Source of the DNA: Candidatus Cryptobacteroides intestinigallinarum
Lineage (GTDB): Bacteria; Bacteroidota; Bacteroidia; Bacteroidales; UBA932
Assembly (NCBI GenBank): GCA_017694785.1
Contig: JADIMK010000074.1
Span: forward strand, 31,543 to 95,542
Reading direction: 5' to 3'
DNA: 64,000 bases
Shown: in pieces, positions 44,297-52,472 of the stretch
Position numbering within the stretch: position 1 is the stretch's first letter
Layout of the letters: every line of letters begins with the position of its first letter
Notes under the pieces: model-generated
The model's input: only the letters and a program-made list of their open reading frames with translations
Databases searched by the model: none
What the model was told of the DNA's origin: nothing
Translations under genes and position numbers: made by a program

Positions 44297-45928
44297 ATGA
44301 AAAAAATGATAACACTGACACTTGTGCTTGCAGCCATGGCTGCAATGCCGTCTTGCACCAAAGACGAACCTGTGCTGACAGTCCGTGACTGGGAAGGGAC
44401 AACCACGTATTTCATCTCTTCCGATGAAAAGGGATTCGGTACATACTATTCACCTTATGCCGGCTATGTCGGTGATCCGATGCCTTTCTACGATGCCAAG
44501 GCCGGCGATTTCAAGATAATGTATCTTCAGGATTTTGCTGTGAACCAGACCGGCACATATCATCCCATATGGGCGGTACAGACTTCTGATGCCGCTTCCT
44601 ATATCCCTATGGGAGAGCTCATCTCCTGCGGTGAGATCACAGACCAGGACGCTGCTATAGGAACAGGAAGCACTGTATATAATGACGCTGACGGCCTTTA
44701 TTATACATTCTATACAGGAAACAAGTATCAGCCGACCTCATCTGAAAGCGGGCAGGTGGTCATGCTTGCCACATCGCCGGACTTCAGGGAGTGGACAAAG
44801 GACAGGCTGCTTTATATCAAGGGAGAAGACTACGGCTACAGCAAGTCTGACTTCAGGGATCCGTTTGTATTCAAAGGAGAGGACGGCAAGTGGCACATGC
44901 TTGTATCGACTATACGTACATCTGATAACAAGGGGGTGCTGGCCGAGTTCACTTCAGACGATCTCCATGAATGGACTGACGCAGGTGTATTCATGACCAT
45001 GATGTGGGACCGCTTCTATGAATGTCCTGATCTCTTCAAGATGGGGGACTGGTGGTATCTCGTCTATTCGGAGAAACATGCTTCGGTACGCAGAGTCCAG
45101 TATTTCAAAGGCAGGACACTTGATGAACTCAAGGCATGCACGGCAGGTGACGCCGGCATATGGCCTGATTCACATGAAGGATTCCTTGATTCCAGAGGAT
45201 TCTACGCAGGCAAGACCGCAACTGACGGGACCGACCGCTACATATGGGGCTGGTGTCCTAACCGTCCCGGCAACAACAATACTGATGTCGGAGCTGCTCC
45301 TGCAGAGCCTTCATGGGGAGGAAATCTTGTGGCCCACAAGGTGGAGCAGAACACTGACGGTACACTTGTCCTGGCTTCTGTAAATGCGATAGAGTCGAAG
45401 TACACATCAATCCAGGATGTGAAGGTAATGGCAACAGGCGGCACAGTTACAGCCTCAGGAGAGACTGCAGCTGCCGGACAGGAAGCGGCAGGAAAGACCT
45501 TCAGCTTCTCGGAAGGTTCATACATTCTCTTCACAAGGCTGAATGTCCACAACATGATCTCCTTTACAGTGAAGACAGCTTCTTCTTCAGACAGGTTCGG
45601 AATCTCTCTCGTCAGGGGCACAGATTCTGAAAAATATTATTCTCTCGTGATAAATCCTGAGTCTGATGTCATAAGAAAGCTTAACTTTGAGGAAGAAGGT
45701 CCTGAGGGAATGGGTTTTGTAGGAGGCATAGACAGTTATGCATTCTCTACACCTGCAGACAATGTCTACAATGTGACTATCTGTACTGACAATTCAGTAT
45801 GTACAGTCTACATCGACGGATTGCTGGCATATACCAACCGTATATATGGTACCCAGAAGAACTGCTGGTCTGTGAACTGTTATACCGGTTCAATGGAGCT
45901 TTCTGATGTGAAAGTTATGTATTATTGA
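44297..45928 (+). CDS. GH32-fold surface lipoprotein, probable endo-fructanase
   Basis: A 543-residue lipoprotein (MPSC lipobox, Cys20). The five-bladed beta-propeller of family GH32 is recognisable by its three acidic motifs in order: YVGDPM (Asp60) in the place of WMNDPNG, FRDP (Asp188) and YECPD (Glu242). All three catalytic carboxylates are retained although the first motif is strongly changed. A C-terminal beta-sandwich with a laminin-G/GH32-C look follows (about 390-543, RFGISLVRGTDSEKYYSLVI). Surface anchoring and position parallel the surface endo-levanase of the B. thetaiotaomicron locus; linkage specificity (levan or inulin) cannot be read. An alternative role is glycan binding. Confidence 0.82.
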   Translation: MKKMITLTLVLAAMAAMPSCTKDEPVLTVRDWEGTTTYFISSDEKGFGTYYSPYAGYVGDPMPFYDAKAGDFKIMYLQDFAVNQTGTYHPIWAVQTSDAASYIPMGELISCGEITDQDAAIGTGSTVYNDADGLYYTFYTGNKYQPTSSESGQVVMLATSPDFREWTKDRLLYIKGEDYGYSKSDFRDPFVFKGEDGKWHMLVSTIRTSDNKGVLAEFTSDDLHEWTDAGVFMTMMWDRFYECPDLFKMGDWWYLVYSEKHASVRRVQYFKGRTLDELKACTAGDAGIWPDSHEGFLDSRGFYAGKTATDGTDRYIWGWCPNRPGNNNTDVGAAPAEPSWGGNLVAHKVEQNTDGTLVLASVNAIESKYTSIQDVKVMATGGTVTASGETAAAGQEAAGKTFSFSEGSYILFTRLNVHNMISFTVKTASSSDRFGISLVRGTDSEKYYSLVINPESDVIRKLNFEEEGPEGMGFVGGIDSYAFSTPADNVYNVTICTDNSVCTVYIDGLLAYTNRIYGTQKNCWSVNCYTGSMELSDVKVMYY

Positions 45929-45973
45929 TCCGGCAAGTAGGAATGTGTTGAATCTGTTTTCAAGGAAAATGGT

Positions 45974-47821
45974 ATGGCAAGGAATCTGAATGGTTTTATA
46001 AGCGTGGTACTTATGGCAGTCTTCTGTGCAGCGGGAACAGGCTCAAACCTTTATGCCGATGACGGTGTTGTCATCAGGCATCTGGCCAATGAGCAGAACA
46101 TCATAGAGGTGACTTCCGAAGGGAAGTATCTGATACTCCCGATACAGGACAATGCTCCGGAAGCAAGGATCTATGTCATCAGCGGCAATGAGAGGATGTC
46201 CAGTCTGCCGGCTAATGTCCGTCTTGCAAGGGAAAGGATTGACTACTATATTCCTTTTGATATCTCAGGACATGGAGACTCCGCCATCAAGATAGACGTG
46301 CAGGGGATGCCGTCAATGTCTCTCTGCTGGAAACATATTTCCGTCTCTGATACATTTGATACGGCCAACAGCGAGGAATGGAGGCCTGTTCTCCACCATA
46401 CACCCCTTTACGGGTGGATGAACGATCCTAACGGCATGTTCTTCAAGGATGGAGAGTACCACCTCTATTATCAATACAATCCTTATGGATCTACTTGGGG
46501 TAACATGAGCTGGGGGCACTCTGTCAGCAAGGATCTCCTTCATTGGGAGAGCAAACCGGTTGCCCTGGTCCCGGATGCCTGGGGAATGATCTTCAGCGGT
46601 TCATGTGTAGTCGACCACAACAATACCGCCGGTTTCGGAAAAGATGCGGTTGTGGCCATATATACTTCTGCGAAGCCTACACAGTGGGGAGATGCCCAGA
46701 GCCAGAGCCTCGCATACAGTACAGACGGTGGGTATACCTTCACAAAATATGAAGGAAATCCGGTCCTTGTCTCTGAGGCAAGGGATTTCCGCGATCCTAA
46801 GGTTTTCTGGTATGAGCCTGACGGACATTGGGTAATGCTGCTTGCCGTAGGACAGGAGATGCAGATCTATTCTTCTCCTGACCTGAAGAAATGGAAGAAG
46901 GAAAGCAGTTTCGGCCTACGTCAGGGAGCACATGGTGGAGTATGGGAATGTCCTGACCTGATAGAACTTCCGGTAGAGGGTACTGACCTCAAGAAGTGGG
47001 TGCTCCTGTGCAATATAAATCCAGGCGGACCATTCGGCGGAAGTGCCACGCAATATTTCGTCGGATCCTTCGACGGCAGAAAATTCACAAATGAGTTCCC
47101 TACCGAGACGAAATGGATGGACTGGGGCAAGGACAACTATGCTACAGTCACATGGTCCAATGTCGAGGACCGTACGGTTGCAGTCGGGTGGATGAGCAAC
47201 TGGCAGTATCAGGTGGATCTGCCTTTCACGCAGTTCCGTGGAGCCAACACTCTTCCTAGGGAACTTTCCCTTTATAAGGACGATGAAGACATTTTCCTGA
47301 AGGCAGTACCTGTCCGTGAACTTGAGCAGGCCAGGACACTCGTCTACCATTCAGGCCAGTTCCAGGTGTCTGACGAAGATGTCAGGGCTGATGATTTCAT
47401 GGGCAAGGGAGTCCATTCTCCATCTTCAAGATCTGATATGGACGGAGCTTATGAAATCTGTCTTTCCCTCCGTACGGGACGTACCGGAAGGATAGGTTTC
47501 TCCCTGATGAATGACAAGGACGAAAAGGTCGATTTCTGGATCTTGCCTGAGCGAGGCCAGTTCGTGATGGACAGGACAGAAAGCGGAAAGACAGATTTCA
47601 ATATCAATTTCCCGGCGGTGACTGTCGCCCAGTATCCGATGGAAAACAACATTGACCTCCGGATTGTAGTAGACCGTTCAAGTGTCGAGGTATTCGGTGA
47701 CGGAGGACGCTTTGTCATGACAAACATAGTGTTCCCGACAGAGCCTTATACGTCGCTGTGCTTCTACGGAACATACAGCAACTATACCGTGAAGTCCGTA
47801 GATATTTATGACATCAGATGA
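45974..47821 (+). CDS. Secreted GH32 fructanase (exo-acting type)
   Basis: A 615-residue enzyme with a standard signal peptide (about 1-28) and no lipobox, so probably periplasmic. An N-terminal DUF4980-type beta domain (about 30-130) precedes the GH32 propeller with WMNDPNG (nucleophile Asp151), FRDP (Asp274) and WECPD (acid/base Glu325). A C-terminal beta-sandwich ends with VDRSSVEVFGDGGRFVMT, the classic GH32-C motif. It should release fructose from imported fructo-oligosaccharides. Cotranscribed with the lipoprotein genes before it and the permease after it. Confidence 0.94.
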   Translation: MARNLNGFISVVLMAVFCAAGTGSNLYADDGVVIRHLANEQNIIEVTSEGKYLILPIQDNAPEARIYVISGNERMSSLPANVRLARERIDYYIPFDISGHGDSAIKIDVQGMPSMSLCWKHISVSDTFDTANSEEWRPVLHHTPLYGWMNDPNGMFFKDGEYHLYYQYNPYGSTWGNMSWGHSVSKDLLHWESKPVALVPDAWGMIFSGSCVVDHNNTAGFGKDAVVAIYTSAKPTQWGDAQSQSLAYSTDGGYTFTKYEGNPVLVSEARDFRDPKVFWYEPDGHWVMLLAVGQEMQIYSSPDLKKWKKESSFGLRQGAHGGVWECPDLIELPVEGTDLKKWVLLCNINPGGPFGGSATQYFVGSFDGRKFTNEFPTETKWMDWGKDNYATVTWSNVEDRTVAVGWMSNWQYQVDLPFTQFRGANTLPRELSLYKDDEDIFLKAVPVRELEQARTLVYHSGQFQVSDEDVRADDFMGKGVHSPSSRSDMDGAYEICLSLRTGRTGRIGFSLMNDKDEKVDFWILPERGQFVMDRTESGKTDFNINFPAVTVAQYPMENNIDLRIVVDRSSVEVFGDGGRFVMTNIVFPTEPYTSLCFYGTYSNYTVKSVDIYDIR

Positions 47822-47878
47822 TACTGATGCCCACAGCAATTCTGACCACATCTTGAATAACAATTAAAGTCTATATAA

Positions 47879-49060
47879 ATGTCAAATACTGATATCAATA
47901 GAAACGGTTCATATCTTTCAAAGCTCATCCCTGTGATGCTCTGCTTCTTTGCGATGGGCTTCGTGGACCTTGTGGGCATCGCATCAAATTATGTGAAGGC
48001 CGATCTCGGCCTGAGCGATTCCCAGGCAAACATCTTCCCTTCACTTGTTTTCTTCTGGTTCCTGATATTTTCAGTGCCTACAGGTGTACTGATGAACAGG
48101 ATAGGCAGAAAAAACACAGTGCTTCTGAGCCTTATCGTCACATTTGTGTCCCTTCTGCTTCCGATCTTCGGAGACGGCTACGGACTGATGCTCTGCTCAT
48201 TTTCTCTTCTGGGAATAGGCAATGCCCTGATGCAGACATCACTCAATCCTCTGCTGAGCAATGTGATCCGAGGCGACAAGCTGGCCAGTTCACTTACTTT
48301 CGGACAGTTTGTGAAGGCTATAGCATCTTTCCTCGCGCCATATATTGCAATGTGGGGTGCCACACAGTCGATCCCGTCATTCGGCCTTGGATGGAGAGTC
48401 CTCTTCCCGATCTATATGATAATAGCTGTCATAGCCATCCTCTGGCTCGGGTCCACACATATTAAGGAAGATGAACCGGACAGGGCATCCGGCTTCAAGG
48501 CCTGCTTCAAGCTACTCGGCAATCCGTTCATACTGCTCTGTTTCCTCGGCATCATGTGCCATGTGGGAATTGACGTAGGAACCAACACCACAGCTCCGAA
48601 GCTCCTTATGGAGCGCCATAACATGAGCCTTGACGATGCCTCATTCTCAACCAGCCTCTATTTCATCTTCCGTACGGCCGGATGCTTTGCTGGGGCATTT
48701 ATCCTCAGAAAGGTCTCATCGAAGTCTTTCTTTGCAGTCAGCGTAATATGTATGCTGGTCGCGATGGTCGCTCTTCTGGTATCCGATGCAAAGTTTGTGG
48801 CCTATGCGGCTATCGCTCTTATAGGCTTCGGTAACAGCAACGTATTCTCGATCATATTCTCTCAGGCACTTCTTTCAATGCCTGGCAAGAAGAACGAGAT
48901 ATCGGGACTGATGATAATGGGGCTATTCGGAGGCACGGTATTCCCTCTGCTGATGGGTTTTGCCAGTGATGCGATAGGACAGAGCGGAGCAGTAGCTGTG
49001 ATGACAGTCGGTGTCATATACCTACTTTTCTACCTTACACGAATCAGAAAGGAAGCCTGA
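47879..49060 (+). CDS. FucP-like MFS sugar permease (probable fructose importer)
   Basis: A 393-residue inner-membrane protein with 12 predicted helices of the fucose permease branch of the major facilitator superfamily. Start: LIPVMLCFFAMGFVDLVGIASNYVKADLGLSDSQAN. Typical loop: GVLMNRIGRKNTVLLSL. Its position between GH32 and the fructokinase matches BT1758, which imports fructose; that substrate is inferred from context. Length is slightly short for FucP. Confidence 0.9.
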   Translation: MSNTDINRNGSYLSKLIPVMLCFFAMGFVDLVGIASNYVKADLGLSDSQANIFPSLVFFWFLIFSVPTGVLMNRIGRKNTVLLSLIVTFVSLLLPIFGDGYGLMLCSFSLLGIGNALMQTSLNPLLSNVIRGDKLASSLTFGQFVKAIASFLAPYIAMWGATQSIPSFGLGWRVLFPIYMIIAVIAILWLGSTHIKEDEPDRASGFKACFKLLGNPFILLCFLGIMCHVGIDVGTNTTAPKLLMERHNMSLDDASFSTSLYFIFRTAGCFAGAFILRKVSSKSFFAVSVICMLVAMVALLVSDAKFVAYAAIALIGFGNSNVFSIIFSQALLSMPGKKNEISGLMIMGLFGGTVFPLLMGFASDAIGQSGAVAVMTVGVIYLLFYLTRIRKEA

Positions 49061-49099
49061 AATATCAATGGATCAATCATAAATTTAAAATTACCTTAT

Positions 49100-49987
49100 A
49101 TGAAAAATATAGTAGTAGGAATGGGCGAGGCCCTCTGGGACATGCTTCCTGAGGGAAAGAAACTCGGCGGTGCACCGGCAAACTTCGCTTATCATGTATC
49201 TCAGTTCGGCCTTGACAGCTGCGTCGTCAGTGCTGTGGGCGACGATCCCCTCGGACAGGAGATCCTTGACAACTTCAAGGCAAAGGGCCTTAAAGGCAGG
49301 ATAGCTACAGTCCCGTATCCGACCGGTACGGTACAGGTGGAGCTTGATGCAGACGGGGTGCCTTGCTATGAGATCAAAGAAGGTGTAGCATGGGACAATA
49401 TCCCATATACAGCAGAGCTTGAGAAGCTGGCCTCGGAGACGAGGGCTGTGTGCTTCGGCTCTCTTGCCCAGCGCAGCATCGTGTCAAGGGAGACCATCAA
49501 CCGTTTCCTGGATGCCATGCCGAAGGATGATGATGTACTCAAGATATTCGATATCAACCTCCGTCAGAACTTCTACACAAAAGAGACCATCTGCAATTCT
49601 CTTGAGAAGTGCAATATATTGAAAATAAACGATGAAGAACTTGTAACCGTGAGCCGTCTGTTCGGCTATCCTGGCATTGACCTCAAGGACAAATGCTGGA
49701 TCCTTCTTGCAAAGTATGGACTCAAGATGTTGATCCTTACCTGCGGAGTCAACGGCAGCTATGTATTTGTACCAGGGAATGTCTCATTTGTCGAGACCCC
49801 TAAGGTTGAGGTGGCGGATACAGTCGGCGCAGGTGATTCATTTACAGGCGCATTTGTTTCAGCCATCCTGAGCGGGCTTACAGTATGCGAAGCACACAGG
49901 CTTGCAGTGGAAGTATCAGGGTATGTATGCACCCAGGCTGGAGCAATGCCTGTCCTCCCGGAAAGCCTTTTGTCAAGGATCCGTTAG
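49100..49987 (+). CDS. PfkB-family fructokinase
   Basis: A 295-residue cytoplasmic ribokinase-fold sugar kinase. N-terminal signature GGAPANFAYHVSQFGLDSCVVSAVG (in two strands) and the C-terminal PfkB motif DTVGAGDSFTGAF with the catalytic Asp. It phosphorylates the fructose released by the GH32 enzymes and imported by the FucP-like permease. Last gene of the PUL. Its final codons contain TTGTCAAGGATCCG, which is repeated 39 nt later; a terminator lies about 100 nt downstream. Confidence 0.93.
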   Translation: MKNIVVGMGEALWDMLPEGKKLGGAPANFAYHVSQFGLDSCVVSAVGDDPLGQEILDNFKAKGLKGRIATVPYPTGTVQVELDADGVPCYEIKEGVAWDNIPYTAELEKLASETRAVCFGSLAQRSIVSRETINRFLDAMPKDDDVLKIFDINLRQNFYTKETICNSLEKCNILKINDEELVTVSRLFGYPGIDLKDKCWILLAKYGLKMLILTCGVNGSYVFVPGNVSFVETPKVEVADTVGAGDSFTGAFVSAILSGLTVCEAHRLAVEVSGYVCTQAGAMPVLPESLLSRIR

Positions 49988-50022
49988 GCCGCTTGTCAAT
50001 AAGGCAGCTTGTCAAGGATCCG
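49970..50022. repeat. Direct repeat of the fructokinase 3' end (2 x 14 nt, period 39)
   Basis: TTGTCAAGGATCCG occurs at 49970-49983, across the last codons of the fructokinase, and at 50009-50022 in the downstream gap. Confidence 0.65.
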
Positions 50023-50088
50023 CAAAGCGGTTGGTTAAGTATCCGCTGTATAGTGTGAAATTTTCAGCAGTTTTTCCCTTATTGTTTT

Positions 50089-50122
50089 GGGGCGGTCCCG
50101 GTTAGGCCGTCCCTTTTTCTTT
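50089..50122 (+). terminator. Rho-independent terminator of the fructan PUL
   Basis: GGGGCGG (50089-50095) pairs with CCGTCCC (50107-50113), 7 bp with one G-U, followed by TTTTTCTTT. Confidence 0.8.
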
Positions 50123-50129
50123 CCATTGG

Positions 50130-50178
50130 AATAAAAGAACAGCCGGAATCTGCGTGTCTATATCGCAGTCCCGGCTGT
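50130..50178 (-). terminator. Terminator of the tRNA-Ser gene
   Basis: Nested stems ACAGCCGG/CCGGCTGT (50139-50146 with 50171-50178) and CTGCG/CGCAG (50150-50154 with 50164-50168), followed on the minus strand by GTTCTTTTATT. Confidence 0.75.
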
Positions 50179-50194
50179 AGGATAGATATTTATG

Positions 50195-50281
50195 CGGAAA
50201 GACAGAGATTCGAACTCTGGGAACACTTACGCGTTCACCGCATTTCGAGTGCGGCCCGATCGACCACTCCGGCATCTTTCC
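50195..50281 (-). tRNA. tRNA-Ser (anticodon CGA)
   Basis: 87-nt class II tRNA read on the minus strand. Acceptor stem GGAAAGA/TCTTTCC, anticodon stem CCGCA/TGCGG with loop CTCGAAA giving anticodon CGA (codon UCG), a long variable arm (ACGCGTAAGTGTTC region) and T-arm CAGAG-TTCGAAT-CTCTG. Discriminator base G; CCA is not encoded (CAT follows). Confidence 0.96.
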
Positions 50282-50292
50282 ATTCGTGACTG

Positions 50293-50300
50293 CAAAATTA
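50293..50300 (-). promoter_or_regulatory. Candidate -7 box (TAATTTTG) for tRNA-Ser
   Basis: TAATTTTG on the minus strand, 12 nt before the tRNA 5' end. Confidence 0.55.
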
Positions 50301-50457
50301 ATATTAATTTCTGTCTGTTGTGCATAAAATCAGAAATTTAATATCGGGAGTGTGAGATCGGGGCAGCGTGCCGCAGTGTAGTGGGGCGTTCCCTCTTGTG
50401 GGCACAATGTAGATTACAATGCTTCCTGAAGAAAATGAAAATATTTTTCAAGAAAAT

Positions 50458-50488
50458 TTTGCAGATATAAAAATTATGTCTACTTTTG
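50458..50488 (+). promoter_or_regulatory. Promoter of initiator tRNA-Met
   Basis: TTTG (50458-50461), exactly 19 nt, then TACTTTTG (50481-50488), 12 nt before the tRNA: a near-ideal Bacteroidetes promoter. Confidence 0.75.
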
Positions 50489-50499
50489 TAGTCCAATAT

Positions 50500-50575
50500 C
50501 GCGGGGTAGAGCAGTTGGTAGCTCGTCGGGCTCATAACCCGGAGGCCGGAGGTTCGAGTCCTTCCCCCGCTACCA
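50500..50575 (+). tRNA. Initiator tRNA-Met (CAT)
   Basis: 76-nt tRNA with encoded CCA. Anticodon loop CTCATAA (CAT). Initiator marks: the first base C1 is opposite U72 and cannot pair, and the anticodon stem ends in three G-C pairs (GGG/CCC). D-arm AGAGCAGTTGGTAGCTC and T-arm GGAGG-TTCGAGT-CCTTC (one G-U) are normal. Other initiators often have A at position 72; here it is U. Confidence 0.95.
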
Positions 50576-50576
50576 A

Positions 50577-50615
50577 AATGCCGCAACTCTTTGATTTAGA
50601 AGAAGTTGCGGCATT
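50577..50615 (+). terminator. Hairpin after initiator tRNA-Met
   Basis: 12-bp stem AATGCCGCAACT (50577-50588) with AGTTGCGGCATT (50604-50615), directly after CCA. No T-run follows, so it may act in 3' processing or as an atypical terminator. Nothing else is seen in 50616-50748. Confidence 0.6.
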
Positions 50616-50748
50616 ATTCGTAGATATCGTGCGCCGGATTTGCGCCAAAAATTCATTCACTGGCAGTACTGTTCCATTCTAGACGTAAGGTAATTATCGG
50701 TTGCTTCCTAAGGAAGCAGAAAGACGGTTTTCGTGCCTGATGTCAAAA

Positions 50749-51231
50749 TTATCCGTCCTCTTCGTCAAAGTTGTCTTCGCCATCATCATATCCGTCTTCG
50801 TCTGCGAAGCCGAATTCAGCTGCGAATCTGTCCGAAACGTCATCAGGAACATCGAGGCTGAGAGAATCCCACAGCGAGTCCATCTGACGGCGTTCCTTTT
50901 TGGTAGGCCTGCCTGTACCTCTGTCTCTCTTGAGGAAGAATGTCTCGACAGGTGTCTTGAGCTTGTCAAGTTCCGACTGCGGAGTGATGTTTTCGGCATA
51001 TTGCGGGACGAGTTTCGCTCCCTGCCTTTTTTCGACGGGTTCAATTACCTTGTATGTGTAGGTGACAGCACCTTTCCTGGCTGTGATGGTGTCACCGGCC
51101 TTTATTGTCTTGGAGGGCTTCACATCGGAGCCGTTGAGCTTTATCTTTCCTCCTTTGCATGCGTCTGTAGCTTCGCTCCTTGTCTTGAATACCCTTATTG
51201 ACCACAGATATTTATCAATGCGTGTTTCCAT
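50749..51231 (-). CDS. S4-domain RNA-binding protein (Hsp15-like)
   Basis: A 160-residue protein with an N-terminal S4 domain (METRIDKYLWSIRVFKTRSEATDACKGGKIKLNG pattern, first half of the domain in about residues 1-60) like the ribosome-recycling heat-shock protein Hsp15. A basic linker with GRPTKKERRQMD and a very acidic C-terminal tail (FADEDGYDDGEDNFDEEDG) follow. Hsp15 binds free 50S subunits carrying nascent chains; the same role is plausible but not proven for this branch. On the same strand as the phosphomannose-isomerase-like gene, separated by 92 nt containing a large hairpin. Confidence 0.85.
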   Translation of the reverse strand: METRIDKYLWSIRVFKTRSEATDACKGGKIKLNGSDVKPSKTIKAGDTITARKGAVTYTYKVIEPVEKRQGAKLVPQYAENITPQSELDKLKTPVETFFLKRDRGTGRPTKKERRQMDSLWDSLSLDVPDDVSDRFAAEFGFADEDGYDDGEDNFDEEDG

Positions 51232-51277
51232 ATTGCTTCAGGAATCAATACCCTTTGTAAGGATCAGAAATCAGTTT

Positions 51278-51321
51278 CCTGCAGTCCGGGCCTTGGCTGG
51301 CCAGTGGTCCGGACATGCAGG
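51278..51321 (-). other. Nested hairpin after the phosphomannose-isomerase-like gene
   Basis: CCTGCA (51278-51283) pairs with TGCAGG (51316-51321) and TCCGG (51285-51289) with CCGGA (51309-51313), starting just after the stop codon at 51324. No T-run follows on the minus strand, so an mRNA-stabilising or partial-termination role is as likely as full termination. Confidence 0.5.
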
Positions 51322-51323
51322 TG

Positions 51324-52412
51324 TCATTCTTTGTATCCGGTCTCTTCTTTGTCTGTATCCCCGGAGTCTTCAGCATCTTCGGCATCGAGTCCTTCGTAGT
51401 CTTCTCCTTCGAGGAATGGTTCTGTGTCCGGGTTGATGTAGTTGTCGATTTCTTCCCTTTTCTCAATGAAGGTCTCGATGACGCAGGTCTCTCTTTCGGT
51501 CGGTACGAGGAAGAATTCCTCAATGTCGGCCGGCATCAGGACTGTCCCGTCTTTTCTCAGCGGATAGTCTCCCATGTGGCTGACTCCATCCGCATCTTTT
51601 CCAGGTATCTGTATGGACAGGGCTCCACTTATGCAGCTGAATATTGTGAATGAATTTCCTGCTGTGAATTTCATCGGTTCATGGACCGGAGTCAGATTGA
51701 CGGAGAATTCAGGGGAAGAGAGGAGATTGGTGCTGCCTGGATTCTGGGAAGCCGAGGCATCGGCACCATGTCTGCTCCATATCCTGCTGATGTCGCATCT
51801 GCCGTAATCAATCAGATCCATGGCATCTTCAATGTGTGATTCCTCATCATTCTCAAGAGAGAATGATATGGCGGAAGCTTCTGATACACATAATGCTGTA
51901 AGATGTCCTGATGCAGAATATACTGTCCCCGGATTGATTATGAAAGCGTCCCCGGATACAGGAGTGATCTCGTTCAGTGTCTCCCTGACAGTGCCGTCAA
52001 GACATCTTGTGTAGAGCTCTCCGGCAGACATTTCTCTGCTGAACCCGAGATACAGCTTCGCAGCCGGATCAGCATCAAGGATATACAGCAGGGTCTTCTT
52101 GCCGAGGGCGTCGTAGCGCTGGCCGGCCGCCTCATCGTCAGGATGACACATGACCGGGAATTTCCCTTCTATCTTGAGAGTAGAGACCGCGACCGGAAAC
52201 TGTCTGCCGTAGTATCCGTACACATCTTCCCCGCTTATCCTTTCGATATATGTCTCCATGACGTCGCTTAGGGTGTTGCCCGAAAGCCAGCCGTTGCAGA
52301 CAGCGGAATCAACGATGCCGAGGTCCGCTACTGCGTATGTCTCGTCTCCCCAAGAATGACTGGACGTCTCCGGAGTGAACTGTATAGGGTAGAGTTTCTT
52401 CTTCTGTTCCAT
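51324..52412 (-). CDS. Type I phosphomannose-isomerase-like cupin protein
   Basis: A 362-residue protein of the class I mannose-6-phosphate isomerase fold. The zinc-site motif MCHPDDEAA (HPDD at 90-93) and the later INPGTVYSASGH correspond to QVHPDD and I-P-A-G-T-x-H-A-x-G of ManA, with changes in the second motif. Two cupin barrels and a very acidic, probably disordered C-terminal tail (EGEDYEGLDAEDAEDSGDT) are seen. It may interconvert mannose-6-P and fructose-6-P, but the divergent second motif makes a different sugar-phosphate substrate possible. The start MEQKKKLYPIQF lies after tandem 17-nt repeats and a promoter box. Confidence 0.75.
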   Translation of the reverse strand: MEQKKKLYPIQFTPETSSHSWGDETYAVADLGIVDSAVCNGWLSGNTLSDVMETYIERISGEDVYGYYGRQFPVAVSTLKIEGKFPVMCHPDDEAAGQRYDALGKKTLLYILDADPAAKLYLGFSREMSAGELYTRCLDGTVRETLNEITPVSGDAFIINPGTVYSASGHLTALCVSEASAISFSLENDEESHIEDAMDLIDYGRCDISRIWSRHGADASASQNPGSTNLLSSPEFSVNLTPVHEPMKFTAGNSFTIFSCISGALSIQIPGKDADGVSHMGDYPLRKDGTVLMPADIEEFFLVPTERETCVIETFIEKREEIDNYINPDTEPFLEGEDYEGLDAEDAEDSGDTDKEETGYKE

Positions 52413-52429
52413 ATCAATGGTATCTGCTG

Positions 52430-52466
52430 AAATGTAATATGTCTTGGATAAATGTAATATGTCTTG
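52430..52466 (-). repeat. Tandem 17-nt repeat in the leader of the phosphomannose-isomerase-like gene
   Basis: Two perfect copies of AAATGTAATATGTCTTG (plus strand) at 52430-52446 and 52450-52466, period 20 nt. They lie between the -7 box at 52473-52480 and the start at 52412, covering the expected transcription start and early leader. Confidence 0.75.
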
Positions 52467-52472
52467 AGGACG

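Noticed and set aside
50195..50575. tRNA genes as integration sites of a genomic island
   Set aside because: No integrase, no repeat of the tRNA 3' ends and ordinary genes on both sides.
50702..50718. Hairpin TGCTTCC/GGAAGCA as terminator of the S4-domain gene
   Set aside because: Only 7 bp with a 3-nt loop and no T-run on the minus strand.
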